From positions 2,119,001 through 2,183,000 of the forward strand of contig NZ_AP013294.1 in NCBI RefSeq assembly GCF_000829195.1: a DNA stretch of 64,000 nucleotides. The letters are read 5' to 3'. The position numbers and the translations under genes are program-made. The DNA comes from Bacillus sp. OxB-1 (GTDB taxonomy: Bacteria; Bacillota; Bacilli; Bacillales_A; Planococcaceae). Below the pieces are notes generated by a model. The model was not told the DNA's origin. It ran no database searches and saw nothing but the letters and a program-made list of their open reading frames with translations. Below, piece by piece: positions 16,272 to 25,360 of this stretch; the stretch's first letter is position 1, and every line of letters starts with the position of its first letter.

Positions 16272-16634
16272 ATGAGTAAACGCATTTTAATTGTGGATGA
16301 TGCAGCTTTCATGAGAATGATGATCAAAGATATCTTGACGAAAAACAATTTCGAAGTAGTCGGGGAAGCGGCTGACGGAGCGCAGGCAGTGGAAAAATAT
16401 ATGGATCTGAAGCCTGATCTAGTGACGATGGATATTACGATGCCTGAGATGGACGGCATTGCCGCATTGAAAGCGATCAAAGAGAAAGACCCATCAGCAA
16501 CGATCATCATGTGTTCCGCGATGGGGCAACAAGCGATGGTCATCGATGCCATCCAAGCGGGGGCGAAAGATTTCATCGTCAAGCCTTTCCAAGCGGATCG
16601 GGTTGTCGAAGCCATTCAAAAAGCATTAGGTTAA
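16272..16634 (+). CDS. cheY: Chemotaxis response regulator CheY
   Basis: Single-domain receiver that carries the signal from CheA to the motor switch. 120 residues. Phospho-acceptor D54 lies in DLVTMDITMPEMDGI, the acid pocket is D9-D10 in LIVDDAAFMR, and the conserved lysine is in FIVKPFQAD near the C-terminus. No output domain. The position between fliY and fliO is standard for the B. subtilis fla/che operon. GGGGGGAAACGAG supplies the ribosome site. Confidence 0.96.
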   Translation: MSKRILIVDDAAFMRMMIKDILTKNNFEVVGEAADGAQAVEKYMDLKPDLVTMDITMPEMDGIAALKAIKEKDPSATIIMCSAMGQQAMVIDAIQAGAKDFIVKPFQADRVVEAIQKALG

Positions 16635-16641
16635 TGGGTGT

Positions 16642-17334
16642 ATGAAATCGATGTTAGTTCGAAAATTAGGGTTCGCCATTTTCCTAGTCGCCACTTTGAT
16701 GGCTTCTTTCCCCGCCGTTCTCATTCATGCTGAAACGGATCCGAATACGACCGTTTCAGATTATTTTGATCCAGACTCCGGGGAAGAGCAACAAGTGGAT
16801 ATGAATAATGAAGAGCCAGCTGCCGACCGTACGGAAGACGGGGCAGCTGTCCGTTTATCTGCGTGGGAATACATAAAAACCTTTTTTGCCCTGTTACTTG
16901 TTGTTGGCTTACTGTTCGCCCTGTTAAAATTCATGAATCGGAAAAACCGGATGTACGATAAAACGAGATTGATGAAAAATCTTGGAGGCATTTCCCTGGG
17001 ACAGCAGAAATCGATCCAGCTCGTCGTAGTCGGAGAATCCTATTACCTAATCGGCGTCGGAGAGGATATCCGCTTGCTCAAAGAAATCACCGATCCCGAT
17101 GAGATCGAGCACCTGATTGCATTTTACGAGGCTGGGACGAACGATGCCGCTTCAGGCATTCTCCAAAACATATTGGACAAAGTGGCTGGTAAGAAGCCGG
17201 CTGAACCAGAACAAGGATCTGTGGTCGAAGCCGATTTCAGTGACCAGTTCAAAGCAAGATTGGATGAAATGAAAGAAGAAAGGAAACGGCAGATTCGCCG
17301 GTTGACAGAAAAGGAGCGTCCTCCAGATGTATAA
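16642..17334 (+). CDS. fliO: Flagellar biosynthesis protein FliO (FliZ)
   Basis: FliO helps assemble the FliP-FliQ-FliR export gate. It has 230 residues, with an N-terminal signal-like hydrophobic segment (about 8-30) ending in IHAETDP, an acidic extracytoplasmic stretch, and a transmembrane helix at about 74-94 (YIKTFFALLLVVGLLFALLK). The cytoplasmic FliO core has LGGISLGQQKSIQLVVVGES and YYLIGVGEDIRLLKEI. A basic tail ends RLTEKERPPDV. It is named fliZ in B. subtilis and overlaps fliP by 8 bases. Confidence 0.9.
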   Translation: MKSMLVRKLGFAIFLVATLMASFPAVLIHAETDPNTTVSDYFDPDSGEEQQVDMNNEEPAADRTEDGAAVRLSAWEYIKTFFALLLVVGLLFALLKFMNRKNRMYDKTRLMKNLGGISLGQQKSIQLVVVGESYYLIGVGEDIRLLKEITDPDEIEHLIAFYEAGTNDAASGILQNILDKVAGKKPAEPEQGSVVEADFSDQFKARLDEMKEERKRQIRRLTEKERPPDV

Positions 17335-17992
17335 TTTCGTACAGTTCTTTTCGGACAGTGATCCGACGAACGTTTCTACATCCATCAAATTGATGCTTCT
17401 GTTGACAGTCCTTTCTCTGGCACCTGCCATCCTGATCCTGATGACATCTTTTGCTCGGATTGTCATTGTCCTATCCTTCGTCCGGACCGCACTCGCGACC
17501 CAGCAGATGCCGCCGAACCAAGTACTGGTCGGGTTGGCCCTGTTCTTGACGTTTTTCATCATGGCGCCGACATTCCAAGAAGTGAATGAAACGGCTTTGT
17601 CGCCATTATTCGCTGAAGAAATCACGCTGGAAGAGGCGTATGAAAACGCCAGCCTTCCTTTCAAGCAATTCATGAGCCAGCATACACGTCAGAAGGACTT
17701 GGAATTATTTTTACGTTATAACGAGGCGGAACGGCCGGAGAGCTTGGAAGATATTCCATTAACTATGCTTGTTCCGGCGTTCGCATTAAGTGAACTAAAA
17801 ACGGCGTTCCAAATGGGCTTCATGATTTTCATTCCGTTCCTTGTCATTGATATGATCGTGGCAAGTATTCTCATGTCGATGGGGATGATGATGTTGCCGC
17901 CTGTCATGATTTCCTTGCCGTTTAAAATATTGCTGTTCGTATTAGTCGATGGTTGGTATTTGATCATCAAATCGTTGCTGCAAGGGTTTTAG
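17327..17992 (+). CDS. fliP: Flagellar export gate protein FliP
   Basis: Core subunit of the FliPQR export channel. It has 221 residues with several hydrophobic helices. Family signatures are LSLAPAILILMTSFARIVIV (about 26-45), RTALATQQMPPNQVLVGLAL (about 52-71) and the C-terminal PFLVIDMIVASILMSMGMMM. GGAGCGTCC-like bases and overlap with fliO indicate coupled translation. fliQ follows after 40 bases. Confidence 0.96.
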   Translation: MYNFVQFFSDSDPTNVSTSIKLMLLLTVLSLAPAILILMTSFARIVIVLSFVRTALATQQMPPNQVLVGLALFLTFFIMAPTFQEVNETALSPLFAEEITLEEAYENASLPFKQFMSQHTRQKDLELFLRYNEAERPESLEDIPLTMLVPAFALSELKTAFQMGFMIFIPFLVIDMIVASILMSMGMMMLPPVMISLPFKILLFVLVDGWYLIIKSLLQGF

Positions 17993-18032
17993 CTAGAGTT
18001 CGATAGTATCTAAGAGATAGGAGAGATCGGAA

Positions 18033-18302
18033 ATGTCGGGAGAATTGGTCATCGCAATTGCAGAACGCGCTATTTGGGTCATCCTCCTCACTTCCGGGCC
18101 TCTTCTGGTCGTAGCGCTCGTAACCGGACTTGCTGTCAGTATTTTCCAGGCGACGACCCAGATCCAGGAGCAGACGTTGGCCTTTGTTCCGAAAATCGTC
18201 GCAGTGCTTGTCGGCATCGTGTTTTTCGGTCCGTGGATGTTATCCCATGTGACGACATTCGCAGCGGACATCTTTGATAATCTAGTACGGTATATCGGGT
18301 GA
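18033..18302 (+). CDS. fliQ: Flagellar export gate protein FliQ
   Basis: Small two-helix membrane subunit of the export gate, 89 residues as usual. It shows the family pattern ERAIWVILLTSGPLLVVALV, then GLAVSIFQATTQIQEQTLAF and VPKIVAVLVGIVFFGPWML. ATAGGAGAG precedes the ATG. It sits between fliP and fliR, 4 bases from fliR. Confidence 0.95.
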   Translation: MSGELVIAIAERAIWVILLTSGPLLVVALVTGLAVSIFQATTQIQEQTLAFVPKIVAVLVGIVFFGPWMLSHVTTFAADIFDNLVRYIG

Positions 18303-18306
18303 TTGA

Positions 18307-19083
18307 ATGGATGAACTAGTACCTTCAATTGCCACTTATCTGCTTGTTTTGACACGTGTCACCGCATTTTTCGTCACGCTTCCACTATTTTCGTATCGTG
18401 CCATCCCGACGACGCAGCGGATCATCTTCGGTGCATTGCTTGCTTGGACGCTCGTCTACACGGTCGATGTGCCGGGATTGGAAATTGACGGGACGTATTT
18501 GTTGTTGGTCATCAAGGAAGCGATGGTCGGCTTGTTTATCGGTATCATTGCTTACATCATCATGGCTGCTATCCAGATTGCCGGGGGCTTCATTGATTTT
18601 CAGATGGGTTTTGCCATCGCGAACGTCATTGATCCGCAGACGGGTGCGCAATCTCCGCTCCTCGGTCAATTTTTCAACGCGCTTGCCATTTTATTATTGC
18701 TTGCTTTGAACGGCCATCATATGTTGCTGGACGGGATTTTCTACAGTTACCGCTTTTTGCCGATCGACCAATTATGGCCTGCCTTCGGCGATGGTCGGAC
18801 AGCGGAATATGTCGTCAAGACTTTTGCCGCATCGTTTGCCATTGCGTTCCAGATGGCCATCCCGATTGTCGCTACGTTATTCCTCGTCGATCTCGCCTTG
18901 GGGATCACCGCTAGGACTGTCCCGCAATTGAATATTTTCGTTGTCGGGTTTCCTATTAAAATCGGTGTCAGTTTCCTCGTCCTATTCGTCATGATGAATG
19001 TCATGGTGGCGGTGATGAAAAAACTCTTTGACATGATGATTGTCAGCATGCGGGATTTGATGGTCATTTTAGGGGGTGGCTGA
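18307..19083 (+). CDS. fliR: Flagellar export gate protein FliR
   Basis: Third component of the FliPQR gate, which interacts with FlhB. It has 258 residues, with about six hydrophobic segments. Recognisable parts are LVLTRVTAFFVTLPLFSYRA (about 13-32), GGFIDFQMGFAIANVIDPQTG and the C-terminal NIFVVGFPIKIGVSFLVL. It overlaps or abuts flhB, whose start lies just after its stop. Confidence 0.95.
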   Translation: MDELVPSIATYLLVLTRVTAFFVTLPLFSYRAIPTTQRIIFGALLAWTLVYTVDVPGLEIDGTYLLLVIKEAMVGLFIGIIAYIIMAAIQIAGGFIDFQMGFAIANVIDPQTGAQSPLLGQFFNALAILLLLALNGHHMLLDGIFYSYRFLPIDQLWPAFGDGRTAEYVVKTFAASFAIAFQMAIPIVATLFLVDLALGITARTVPQLNIFVVGFPIKIGVSFLVLFVMMNVMVAVMKKLFDMMIVSMRDLMVILGGG

Positions 19084-19087
19084 ATTG

Positions 19088-20170
19088 ATGTTACGACTTG
19101 ATCTCCAGTTTTTTGCAGGAGAGAAGACAGAAAAGGCCACTCCGAAAAAGCGGCAGGACTCTCGGAAGAAAGGGCAAGTTTTAAAAAGTCAGGACGTTAC
19201 GAGTGCGATTGTCCTCCTCTCCGTGTTCCTTTTCCTGTTTTTCGCGGCAGGATTCATGAGGGACCGCTTTTTCATGTTTTTCGACAAAGCGTTCATTGAG
19301 TACGTCCCCTTACATCAGTCGCTGGATATCGATCGGACGATGTTGATATATATCGAGATTGTGAAAGAGATGGCCATCATCCTTCTACCTGTCATGCTGA
19401 TCGCGGTTGTCGCCGGTGTCGTGGGGAACTTGATCCAATTCGGAATCTTGTTCACTGCGGAACCGTTGAAGTTTGATTTGAAGAAAATCGATCCGATCAA
19501 GGGTTTCAAACGGATCTTCTCCGTCCGGGCCCTTGTCGAATTAATGAAATCCATCTTGAAAATTTCGTTTATCGGTTCTGTCACGACCATAATCCTCCTC
19601 ACGAATTTGAATAAAGTATTGGATCTGGCATTCAAGCATCCGTGGTACACGATGGCGACGGTTGGACAAATTGCTGCCATCATGGGGATTGCCGCTTCGT
19701 TCGTGTTACTGTTCATCGCAATCCTCGATTTTCTTTATCAGAAATACGATTACGAAAAGAATTTGCGGATGTCGAAGCAGGACATTAAAGATGAACATAA
19801 GAACATGGAAGGGGATCCGCTTATCAAATCCCGGATTAAGCAGCGTCAACGGGAAATGGCGATGCGGCGGATGATGCAGGAAGTTCCCCATGCTGATGTC
19901 GTCATTACGAACCCGACCCACTATGCCATTGCCCTGAAATATGAAGATGGGGAGATGGACGCCCCGGTCGTCGTTGCGAAAGGCGTCGACTTCGTGGCGC
20001 AGAAGATCAAGATGATCGCCAAGGAACATGATGTGGTCATGGTGGAGAATCGTCCGCTGGCCAGGTCATTGTATGACGACGTCGAACTCGGCGGCCGGAT
20101 TCCCGAGTCGTTGTTTAAAGCGGTCGCGGAAGTTTTGGCGTATGTATACCGGATTCAGCGGAAGATTTAG
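19088..20170 (+). CDS. flhB: Flagellar export switch protein FlhB
   Basis: FlhB controls the switch from rod/hook to filament export by autocleavage. It has 360 residues: N-terminal LDLQFFAGEKTEKATPKKR, four hydrophobic helices up to about 215, then a cytoplasmic domain with the self-cleavage motif NPTH at 275-278 (DVVITNPTHYAIAL). ATG 19088 is chosen with GGGGGTGG 8 bases ahead; TTG 19085 is an alternative. In B. subtilis flhA follows directly, but here about 2 kb of repeat and insertion sequence intervene. Confidence 0.95.
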   Translation: MLRLDLQFFAGEKTEKATPKKRQDSRKKGQVLKSQDVTSAIVLLSVFLFLFFAAGFMRDRFFMFFDKAFIEYVPLHQSLDIDRTMLIYIEIVKEMAIILLPVMLIAVVAGVVGNLIQFGILFTAEPLKFDLKKIDPIKGFKRIFSVRALVELMKSILKISFIGSVTTIILLTNLNKVLDLAFKHPWYTMATVGQIAAIMGIAASFVLLFIAILDFLYQKYDYEKNLRMSKQDIKDEHKNMEGDPLIKSRIKQRQREMAMRRMMQEVPHADVVITNPTHYAIALKYEDGEMDAPVVVAKGVDFVAQKIKMIAKEHDVVMVENRPLARSLYDDVELGGRIPESLFKAVAEVLAYVYRIQRKI

Positions 20171-20215
20171 TTTCTATATAAAACGAACTTAAGAAATGGA
20201 CGAAAGCAACAACCC

Positions 20216-20473
20216 GTTGCTTTCCGTTCCAGGCGGACGCTTTCCGCGGGGCGCGGGTGAGCCAATCGAACAGCGAAGGGTTCGATTTGCCGTATTTCTG
20301 CGCACTTTGCAGAAATTAAGGCATCCTACATTTCCCAACTACATGTTTTAGGGGAACAAAGGCTGCTGCCAAACGCTTCGCTTTTTGGCGCAAAAGCCGT
20401 TCTCCGTAACGGCTTTTCCTGCGGGGTCTCACCATTCGCGCTTCACCCCGCAGGAGTCGCCGCCTTCCACTCC
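20216..20473 (-). repeat. Dispersed structured repeat, copy 3 (reverse, long form with extra hairpins)
   Basis: Read on the minus strand it begins GGAGTGGAAGGCGGCGACTC and ends CGTCCGCCTGGAACGGAAAG like copies 1 and 2. Its arms (20428-20441 and 20251-20261) pair as GCGCG...GGTGAG with CTCACC..GCGC. The short linker of the short form is replaced by about 160 bases of consecutive hairpins: AATCGAAC/GTTCGATT, ATTTCTGC/GCAGAAAT, GCCAAA/TTTGGC and AAAAGCCGTT/AACGGCTTTT. No open frame. Together with 20474-20539 (AT-rich, nothing recognised) it fills the gap after flhB. Confidence 0.75.
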
Positions 20474-20539
20474 AAGCAACTCGAGTTAACAAGGGCGAAT
20501 CATTTGTTCGTTCTATATATATTTAATTTTTTAATTAGA

Positions 20540-22188
20540 GATTGCTGAACAACTTATAATCCCATATAAATAAAGGGTTTGACGCCTTTTTTGTCGAAAC
20601 AGGTGCATACCGAAAAAATAAAACTCACTAATACACTGCACAGGAGGACATGTCATGTATGAACACAACGCCAAACAAATGATCCTGCCACACGAATTCT
20701 TTTTGCCGTTCGGAGGGCACTTGAACCCGGATAACCGTTGGGTTCGCATGGCTTCTGTCATTCCTTGGGCCGACCTGGAGGAAGCGTATCTCGAGTCACT
20801 CGGCGACCCCAATCAGGGGAGTAAGGCGTACACCGTGCAGCTTGCACTTGGAGCGCTGATCATCAAGGAACGTCTCCGATTGAGTGATGGAGAAACCGTA
20901 GAAGCGATTACTGAAAACCCCTATATGCAATATTTCATCGGGCTTCCCGCTTTTCAGGAAACCCCGCCGTTCCATGCCTCTTCACTGACCCATTTCCGGA
21001 AGCGTTTTAACGCGGATCTGGTGAATCAAGTGAACGAATCCATCACAGCGGCACATCGGAAACCGGCGAACCCCAAGGATTCGGATGGTCCGGATGACGA
21101 TGAGCCGAGGGGCGGGAGCGGAAGCCCGGCAGCGAAACCGGAGGCCCGGCGTCCCGAAGAATCAGCCCCCATCTACAAACAAGGAAAACTACTGATCGAT
21201 GCCACCTGCGCCCCTTCCGATATTGCGTATCCGACGGATATCGGTCTCTTGAATCAGGCAAGGGAAAAGCTCGAAACGATGATTGATCGGTTGCATGCGA
21301 AACGGGGCCATGGGTCCAAAAAACCGCGTACCTACCGCCGGAAAGCCCGGAAGGAATACCTTGCCTTGTCCAAGCAGCGAAAACCCGGCTACGAAAAGAT
21401 CCAGGCTTGCCTGAAGGGACAGCTTTCCTATGTTCGTCGAGATTTGAAGCACGTGGAAGATCTTGCGAATGAAGTCGGGCTCGACAGGCTGACACGGGCA
21501 CAGTACAAAGACCTGCTGGTCATCCAGGAGCTGTTCCGTCAGCAAACCATCCTGTTCGAGGGCGATACTCATTCCATCCAGGACCGCGTAGTCAGCATTG
21601 CGCAGCCGTATATCCGTCCGATTGTCCGGGGAAAAGCGAAAGCATCCGTCGAATTCGGCGCAAAACTCTCTGTCAGTCTGGTCGATGGGTATGCGTATCT
21701 TGAGACGCTGCAATGGGACGCCTACAATGAAGGAACCCTATTGAAAGACGCTATCCTGGCGTACAAGGAACGGTTCGGCCACTATCCGGAAGCCGTCCTG
21801 GCGGATACCATCTACAGAACCCGGGACAACCGGAAGTTCTGTCAAGAACTCGGAATTCGGTTGAGCGGTCCGAAACTCGGCAGGCCCGCCAAAGACCAGC
21901 ATGTACGTGCAGAACAGAAGAAGTTGGAGAAACAGGACCACGGCGAGCGCAACGCCATCGAAGGGAAATTCGGCGAAGGCAAACGCGCATACGGGCTGGG
22001 TCTTATTCGAACACGCCTGCAAACCACAAGCGAGACGACGATTGCCCTCCAGCTGGTCATCATGAACCTCGAAAAGATCCTCCGGGATACTTTTTTGTCG
22101 TTTTTCCTACATTCAATCGAAAAATCGGAACGTTTATTTTCCAAGAAACTTATCCTTAAGGTAGCTTGATGAGGGTTGTTCAGTAATC
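20540..22188 (+). mobile_element. IS5/IS1182-group insertion sequence between flhB and flhA
   Basis: Tips are inverted repeats: GATTGCTGAACAAC (20540-20553) matches the reverse complement of 22175-22188 at 13 of 14 bases. Length is 1.65 kb, with one intact transposase in the same direction as the flagellar operon. TAATTA occurs 2 bases outside each end (20532-20537 and 22191-22196), so the target is TAATTA-centred like that of the element at 333-2182. The flhA ribosome site (AGTAGGGA) lies just beyond the right end. No terminator hairpin was seen at its 3' end, so read-through into flhA is possible. Confidence 0.85.
20655..22169 (+). CDS. IS5/IS1182-like DDE transposase
   Basis: A 504-residue transposase, apparently intact. 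It has a DUF772-type N-terminal domain (about 40-130, with NPYMQYFIGLPAFQ and HASSLTHFRKRF) and a low-complexity proline/glycine/arginine linker (about 135-172). Candidate catalytic residues are D in LLIDATCAPSDIAYPTD (near 180), D in AVLADTIYRTRDN (near 382) and E in ERNAIEGKFGEGKR (near 434). GGAGG is 8 bases ahead of the ATG. Sequence is unlike the 441-1901 transposase. The exact ISfinder family is not certain from reading alone. Confidence 0.85.
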   Translation: MYEHNAKQMILPHEFFLPFGGHLNPDNRWVRMASVIPWADLEEAYLESLGDPNQGSKAYTVQLALGALIIKERLRLSDGETVEAITENPYMQYFIGLPAFQETPPFHASSLTHFRKRFNADLVNQVNESITAAHRKPANPKDSDGPDDDEPRGGSGSPAAKPEARRPEESAPIYKQGKLLIDATCAPSDIAYPTDIGLLNQAREKLETMIDRLHAKRGHGSKKPRTYRRKARKEYLALSKQRKPGYEKIQACLKGQLSYVRRDLKHVEDLANEVGLDRLTRAQYKDLLVIQELFRQQTILFEGDTHSIQDRVVSIAQPYIRPIVRGKAKASVEFGAKLSVSLVDGYAYLETLQWDAYNEGTLLKDAILAYKERFGHYPEAVLADTIYRTRDNRKFCQELGIRLSGPKLGRPAKDQHVRAEQKKLEKQDHGERNAIEGKFGEGKRAYGLGLIRTRLQTTSETTIALQLVIMNLEKILRDTFLSFFLHSIEKSERLFSKKLILKVA

Positions 22189-22214
22189 CCTAATTAACGG
22201 AAAGTAGGGATGAC

Positions 22215-24245
22215 ATGCGGTTCAGAGATATAGGTGTACTCGGGGCGGTCATTATGATCGTTGCGATGCTTGTCATCCCGCTACCCCCTTGGCTTCTCAG
22301 CTTTTTGATCATCATCAACATCACCCTTGCGCTGCTCGTATTGTTGACGTCCATGAATATGCAGGAAGCGCTGCAGTTTTCCATATTCCCGTCATTGCTC
22401 CTCTTATTGACGTTGTTCCGTCTTGGATTGAACGTTTCCACGACGAGGGCGATTCTGAGCAACGGGGACGCGGGTGGCGTCGTTGAGACGTTCGGGACAT
22501 TCGTTACAGGCGGCAATGTCATTGTCGGTCTCGTCGTCTTCGTTATCCTCATCATCATCCAGTTTATCGTCATTACAAAAGGGGCGGAGCGGGTGTCGGA
22601 AGTTGCGGCCCGATTCACTCTCGATGCAATGCCGGGGAAACAGATGAGTATTGATGCGGATTTGAATGCCGGCATGATTTCCGAAACGGAAGCCCGGATG
22701 CGCCGTGAAAAAGTTAGTAATGAGGCGGATTTCTACGGGGCAATGGATGGGGCGACGAAGTTCGTTAAAGGGGATGCCATCGCGGGGATCATCATCGTCA
22801 TCATCAACCTTCTTGTCGGGATGATCATCGGGGTTGCCCAGATGGGACTTCCCTTCGCAGAAGCCGCGACGCTCTTTTCCCAATTGACGGTCGGTGACGG
22901 GATCGTTTCCCAAGTGCCAGCACTCTTAATTTCAACTGCCACGGGTATTGTCGTGACGCGTGCGGCTTCGGAAGGGAATTTGGGAAGCGATATTACAAAC
23001 CAGCTTCTTGGTCAGCCGAAATTATTATATATTGCTGCGGGCACCGTATTCCTACTTGGGTTAGCCACGCCGATCAATGACATTCTGACAGTGCCGATCG
23101 CCGCTGCATTGGCGGCAGGTGCATTCTTCATGTCCCGCAAAGTGGAAGAGGATCCAGAGGAACTGTTGGAAATGGAAGAAGATGTGGAGACGGAAGGGTT
23201 GAAAAGCCCTGAAAATGTCGTCAATCTGTTGAACGTCGATCCGATTGAGTTTGAGTTCGGTTATGGTCTCATTCCGCTAGTCGACGCGACGCAGGGCGGT
23301 GACTTGCTTGACCGGGTTGTTATGATTCGTCGTCAATTGGCGGTCGAGCTTGGCTTGGTCATACCAGTGGTCCGGATTCGGGACAATATCCAGCTGCAAC
23401 CGAATGAGTATCGCATCAAGATTAAGGGAAATGAAATGGCAAGAGGGGAGCTTCTCCTCGATCATTATCTTGCTATGAGTCCGGGTGGCGATGATTCGGT
23501 AGAAGGAATCGATACGGTCGAGCCATCGTTCGGCCTTCCGGCAAAATGGATTACTGAAGAAGTGAAGGAAGAGGCTGAAATTCTCGGGTATACAGTTGTC
23601 GATCCGCCAAGTGTCGTTTCGACCCATTTGACTGAAGTGATCCGCGCCAACGCGGCGGATTTGCTCGGACGCCAGGAAACGAAGCAGCTGATCGACCACG
23701 TGCGCGAAACGTATCCGATCCTTGTGGACGAGCTGACACCGACGCCGTTGTCAATCGGGGAGATACAGAAGGTTCTCGCGAAGTTGCTGAGCGAAAATGT
23801 ATCCATCCGGAATTTGCCGATCATTTTCGAGACACTCGCCGACTATTCGAAATATACGTCCGATGTCGACTTATTGACGGAATATGCACGGCAATCGCTG
23901 GCCAGGCAAATTACGGCCCAATTTGCATCTACCGGGGACTCATTGAAAGTATTGACGGTTTCAGGCAAGGTGGAAAAGCTGATTGCCGACAATATCCAGC
24001 AGACGGAGCAAGGCAATTATCTATCGATCGATCCGCAGCATTCCCAAGAGATTTTGGAATCCGTTGCGAGGGAAGTGGAGCGAGTCGCATTGTTGGATCA
24101 ATCGCCGGTCATCCTTTGTTCTCCGGCGGTCCGGATGTACTTGCGGCAGATTACGGGAAGATATTTTCCTCAAATTCCGATTTTGTCATACAATGAACTG
24201 GAAGCTTCCATAGAAGTCCAGAGTGTCGGGGTGGTGGACATTTGA
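22215..24245 (+). CDS. flhA: Flagellar export apparatus protein FlhA
   Basis: Large export gate subunit forming the nonameric ring that uses the proton motive force and docks substrates. 676 residues: eight hydrophobic helices in the first 310 residues, with the family signature LFRLGLNVSTTRAILSNGDA (about 72-91) and the FHIPEP-type loop RFTLDAMPGKQMSIDADLNA. The large cytoplasmic domain follows, ending with the conserved region PVILCSPAVRMYLRQITGRY. AGTAGGGA precedes the ATG. The insertion sequence ends 27 bases upstream, so expression may depend on read-through. Confidence 0.96.
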   Translation: MRFRDIGVLGAVIMIVAMLVIPLPPWLLSFLIIINITLALLVLLTSMNMQEALQFSIFPSLLLLLTLFRLGLNVSTTRAILSNGDAGGVVETFGTFVTGGNVIVGLVVFVILIIIQFIVITKGAERVSEVAARFTLDAMPGKQMSIDADLNAGMISETEARMRREKVSNEADFYGAMDGATKFVKGDAIAGIIIVIINLLVGMIIGVAQMGLPFAEAATLFSQLTVGDGIVSQVPALLISTATGIVVTRAASEGNLGSDITNQLLGQPKLLYIAAGTVFLLGLATPINDILTVPIAAALAAGAFFMSRKVEEDPEELLEMEEDVETEGLKSPENVVNLLNVDPIEFEFGYGLIPLVDATQGGDLLDRVVMIRRQLAVELGLVIPVVRIRDNIQLQPNEYRIKIKGNEMARGELLLDHYLAMSPGGDDSVEGIDTVEPSFGLPAKWITEEVKEEAEILGYTVVDPPSVVSTHLTEVIRANAADLLGRQETKQLIDHVRETYPILVDELTPTPLSIGEIQKVLAKLLSENVSIRNLPIIFETLADYSKYTSDVDLLTEYARQSLARQITAQFASTGDSLKVLTVSGKVEKLIADNIQQTEQGNYLSIDPQHSQEILESVAREVERVALLDQSPVILCSPAVRMYLRQITGRYFPQIPILSYNELEASIEVQSVGVVDI

Positions 24246-25360
24246 TGAAAATGAAAAAATACAGTGCCGAAACGATGGTGGAGGCCATGAAGAAAGTCCG
24301 TAATGATTTCGGAGACGATGCGATCATTCTCAGTTCGAATGTCGTGAAGACGAAAGGCTTCCTCGGACTTTTCAAAAAGACGACCGTCGAGGTGGTCGCG
24401 GGTTTTGACGAACCGGCAAGCCCTTCTCCGGAGCGGCTTCCGGATCTTCCTGTCCAGATCAACGAGGGAAAAGAGGATAAAACCGCACAGGAATTGAAGA
24501 AAGAAATGAATGAAATGAAAAAAATGCTGCATGCGATGCAACAATCCACAGTCCATTCCCAATTGCCGGATGAGCTGAAACCGCTACTCTCCCACTTGGA
24601 GAGCCAGGGGCTGGCGCAAGGACTGGTCGCACGCCTAGGGGAACAGCTATTTAGCCGGATGAAAGCGGAAAAGAAAGACTTCACTTTTGATGAACAAATA
24701 GGCTTTATCAAGAAACAATTGGAACAGGACTTGGAAGGCTTGCCGTTCGGCGGCATTTCATTTGATAAAAAGTATATTAACGTGCTTGGACCCACAGGTG
24801 TCGGCAAAACGACGACTATCGCAAAAATTGCTGCGCGGGCACTGCTTGAGAAAAAGAGGAAAATCGGTTTCATTACGACAGATACATACCGGATTGCGGC
24901 CATTGAACAGTTGAGGACGTATGCCAATCTCCTGCAGGCACCGGTTGAAATTGCATATAACAGCGAGGATTTCGAGGCAGCGCTTGAGAAATTACGGGAC
25001 CGGGATCTTATTTTCATTGACACGGCAGGGCGCAACTACAAAGATTCGAAGTTTGTAGATGATTTGAAGCGGCTGATCAATTTCACGCTGGATATGGAAT
25101 CCTTCCTCGTCCTTTCCATGACTTCAAAGGAAGAGGATATGAAAGTCATCGTGGAACAATTCAACTCATTTCCCATCGAGAAGTTCATTTTCACTAAAGT
25201 GGATGAGACGGGCTCGATCGGTTCCATGTTCAATTTGATGCTGGAACACCGGATCGGGACTGCCTATATAACGGACGGACAAGAAGTTCCGGAAGATATA
25301 GCGGAGGCCGACAGGGAAAAGCTGATCGCCTTGCTGCTGGAGGGGGCTGCCCATGCGTGA
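24245..25360 (+). CDS. flhF: SRP-type GTPase FlhF
   Basis: FlhF is an SRP54/FtsY-family GTPase that sets flagellum number and position. 371 residues: N-terminal basic B domain (MKKYSAETMVEAMKKVRNDF), an acidic/charged middle, and an NG domain with P-loop GPTGVGKTTTIAKIAARA (about 182-199), the DTYRIAAIEQLRTYA motif, DTAGR, and FTKVDETGSIGSMFN. ATG 24245 overlaps the flhA stop by one base; TTG 24242 just before it is an alternative. flhG overlaps its end. Confidence 0.95.
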   Translation: MKMKKYSAETMVEAMKKVRNDFGDDAIILSSNVVKTKGFLGLFKKTTVEVVAGFDEPASPSPERLPDLPVQINEGKEDKTAQELKKEMNEMKKMLHAMQQSTVHSQLPDELKPLLSHLESQGLAQGLVARLGEQLFSRMKAEKKDFTFDEQIGFIKKQLEQDLEGLPFGGISFDKKYINVLGPTGVGKTTTIAKIAARALLEKKRKIGFITTDTYRIAAIEQLRTYANLLQAPVEIAYNSEDFEAALEKLRDRDLIFIDTAGRNYKDSKFVDDLKRLINFTLDMESFLVLSMTSKEEDMKVIVEQFNSFPIEKFIFTKVDETGSIGSMFNLMLEHRIGTAYITDGQEVPEDIAEADREKLIALLLEGAAHA

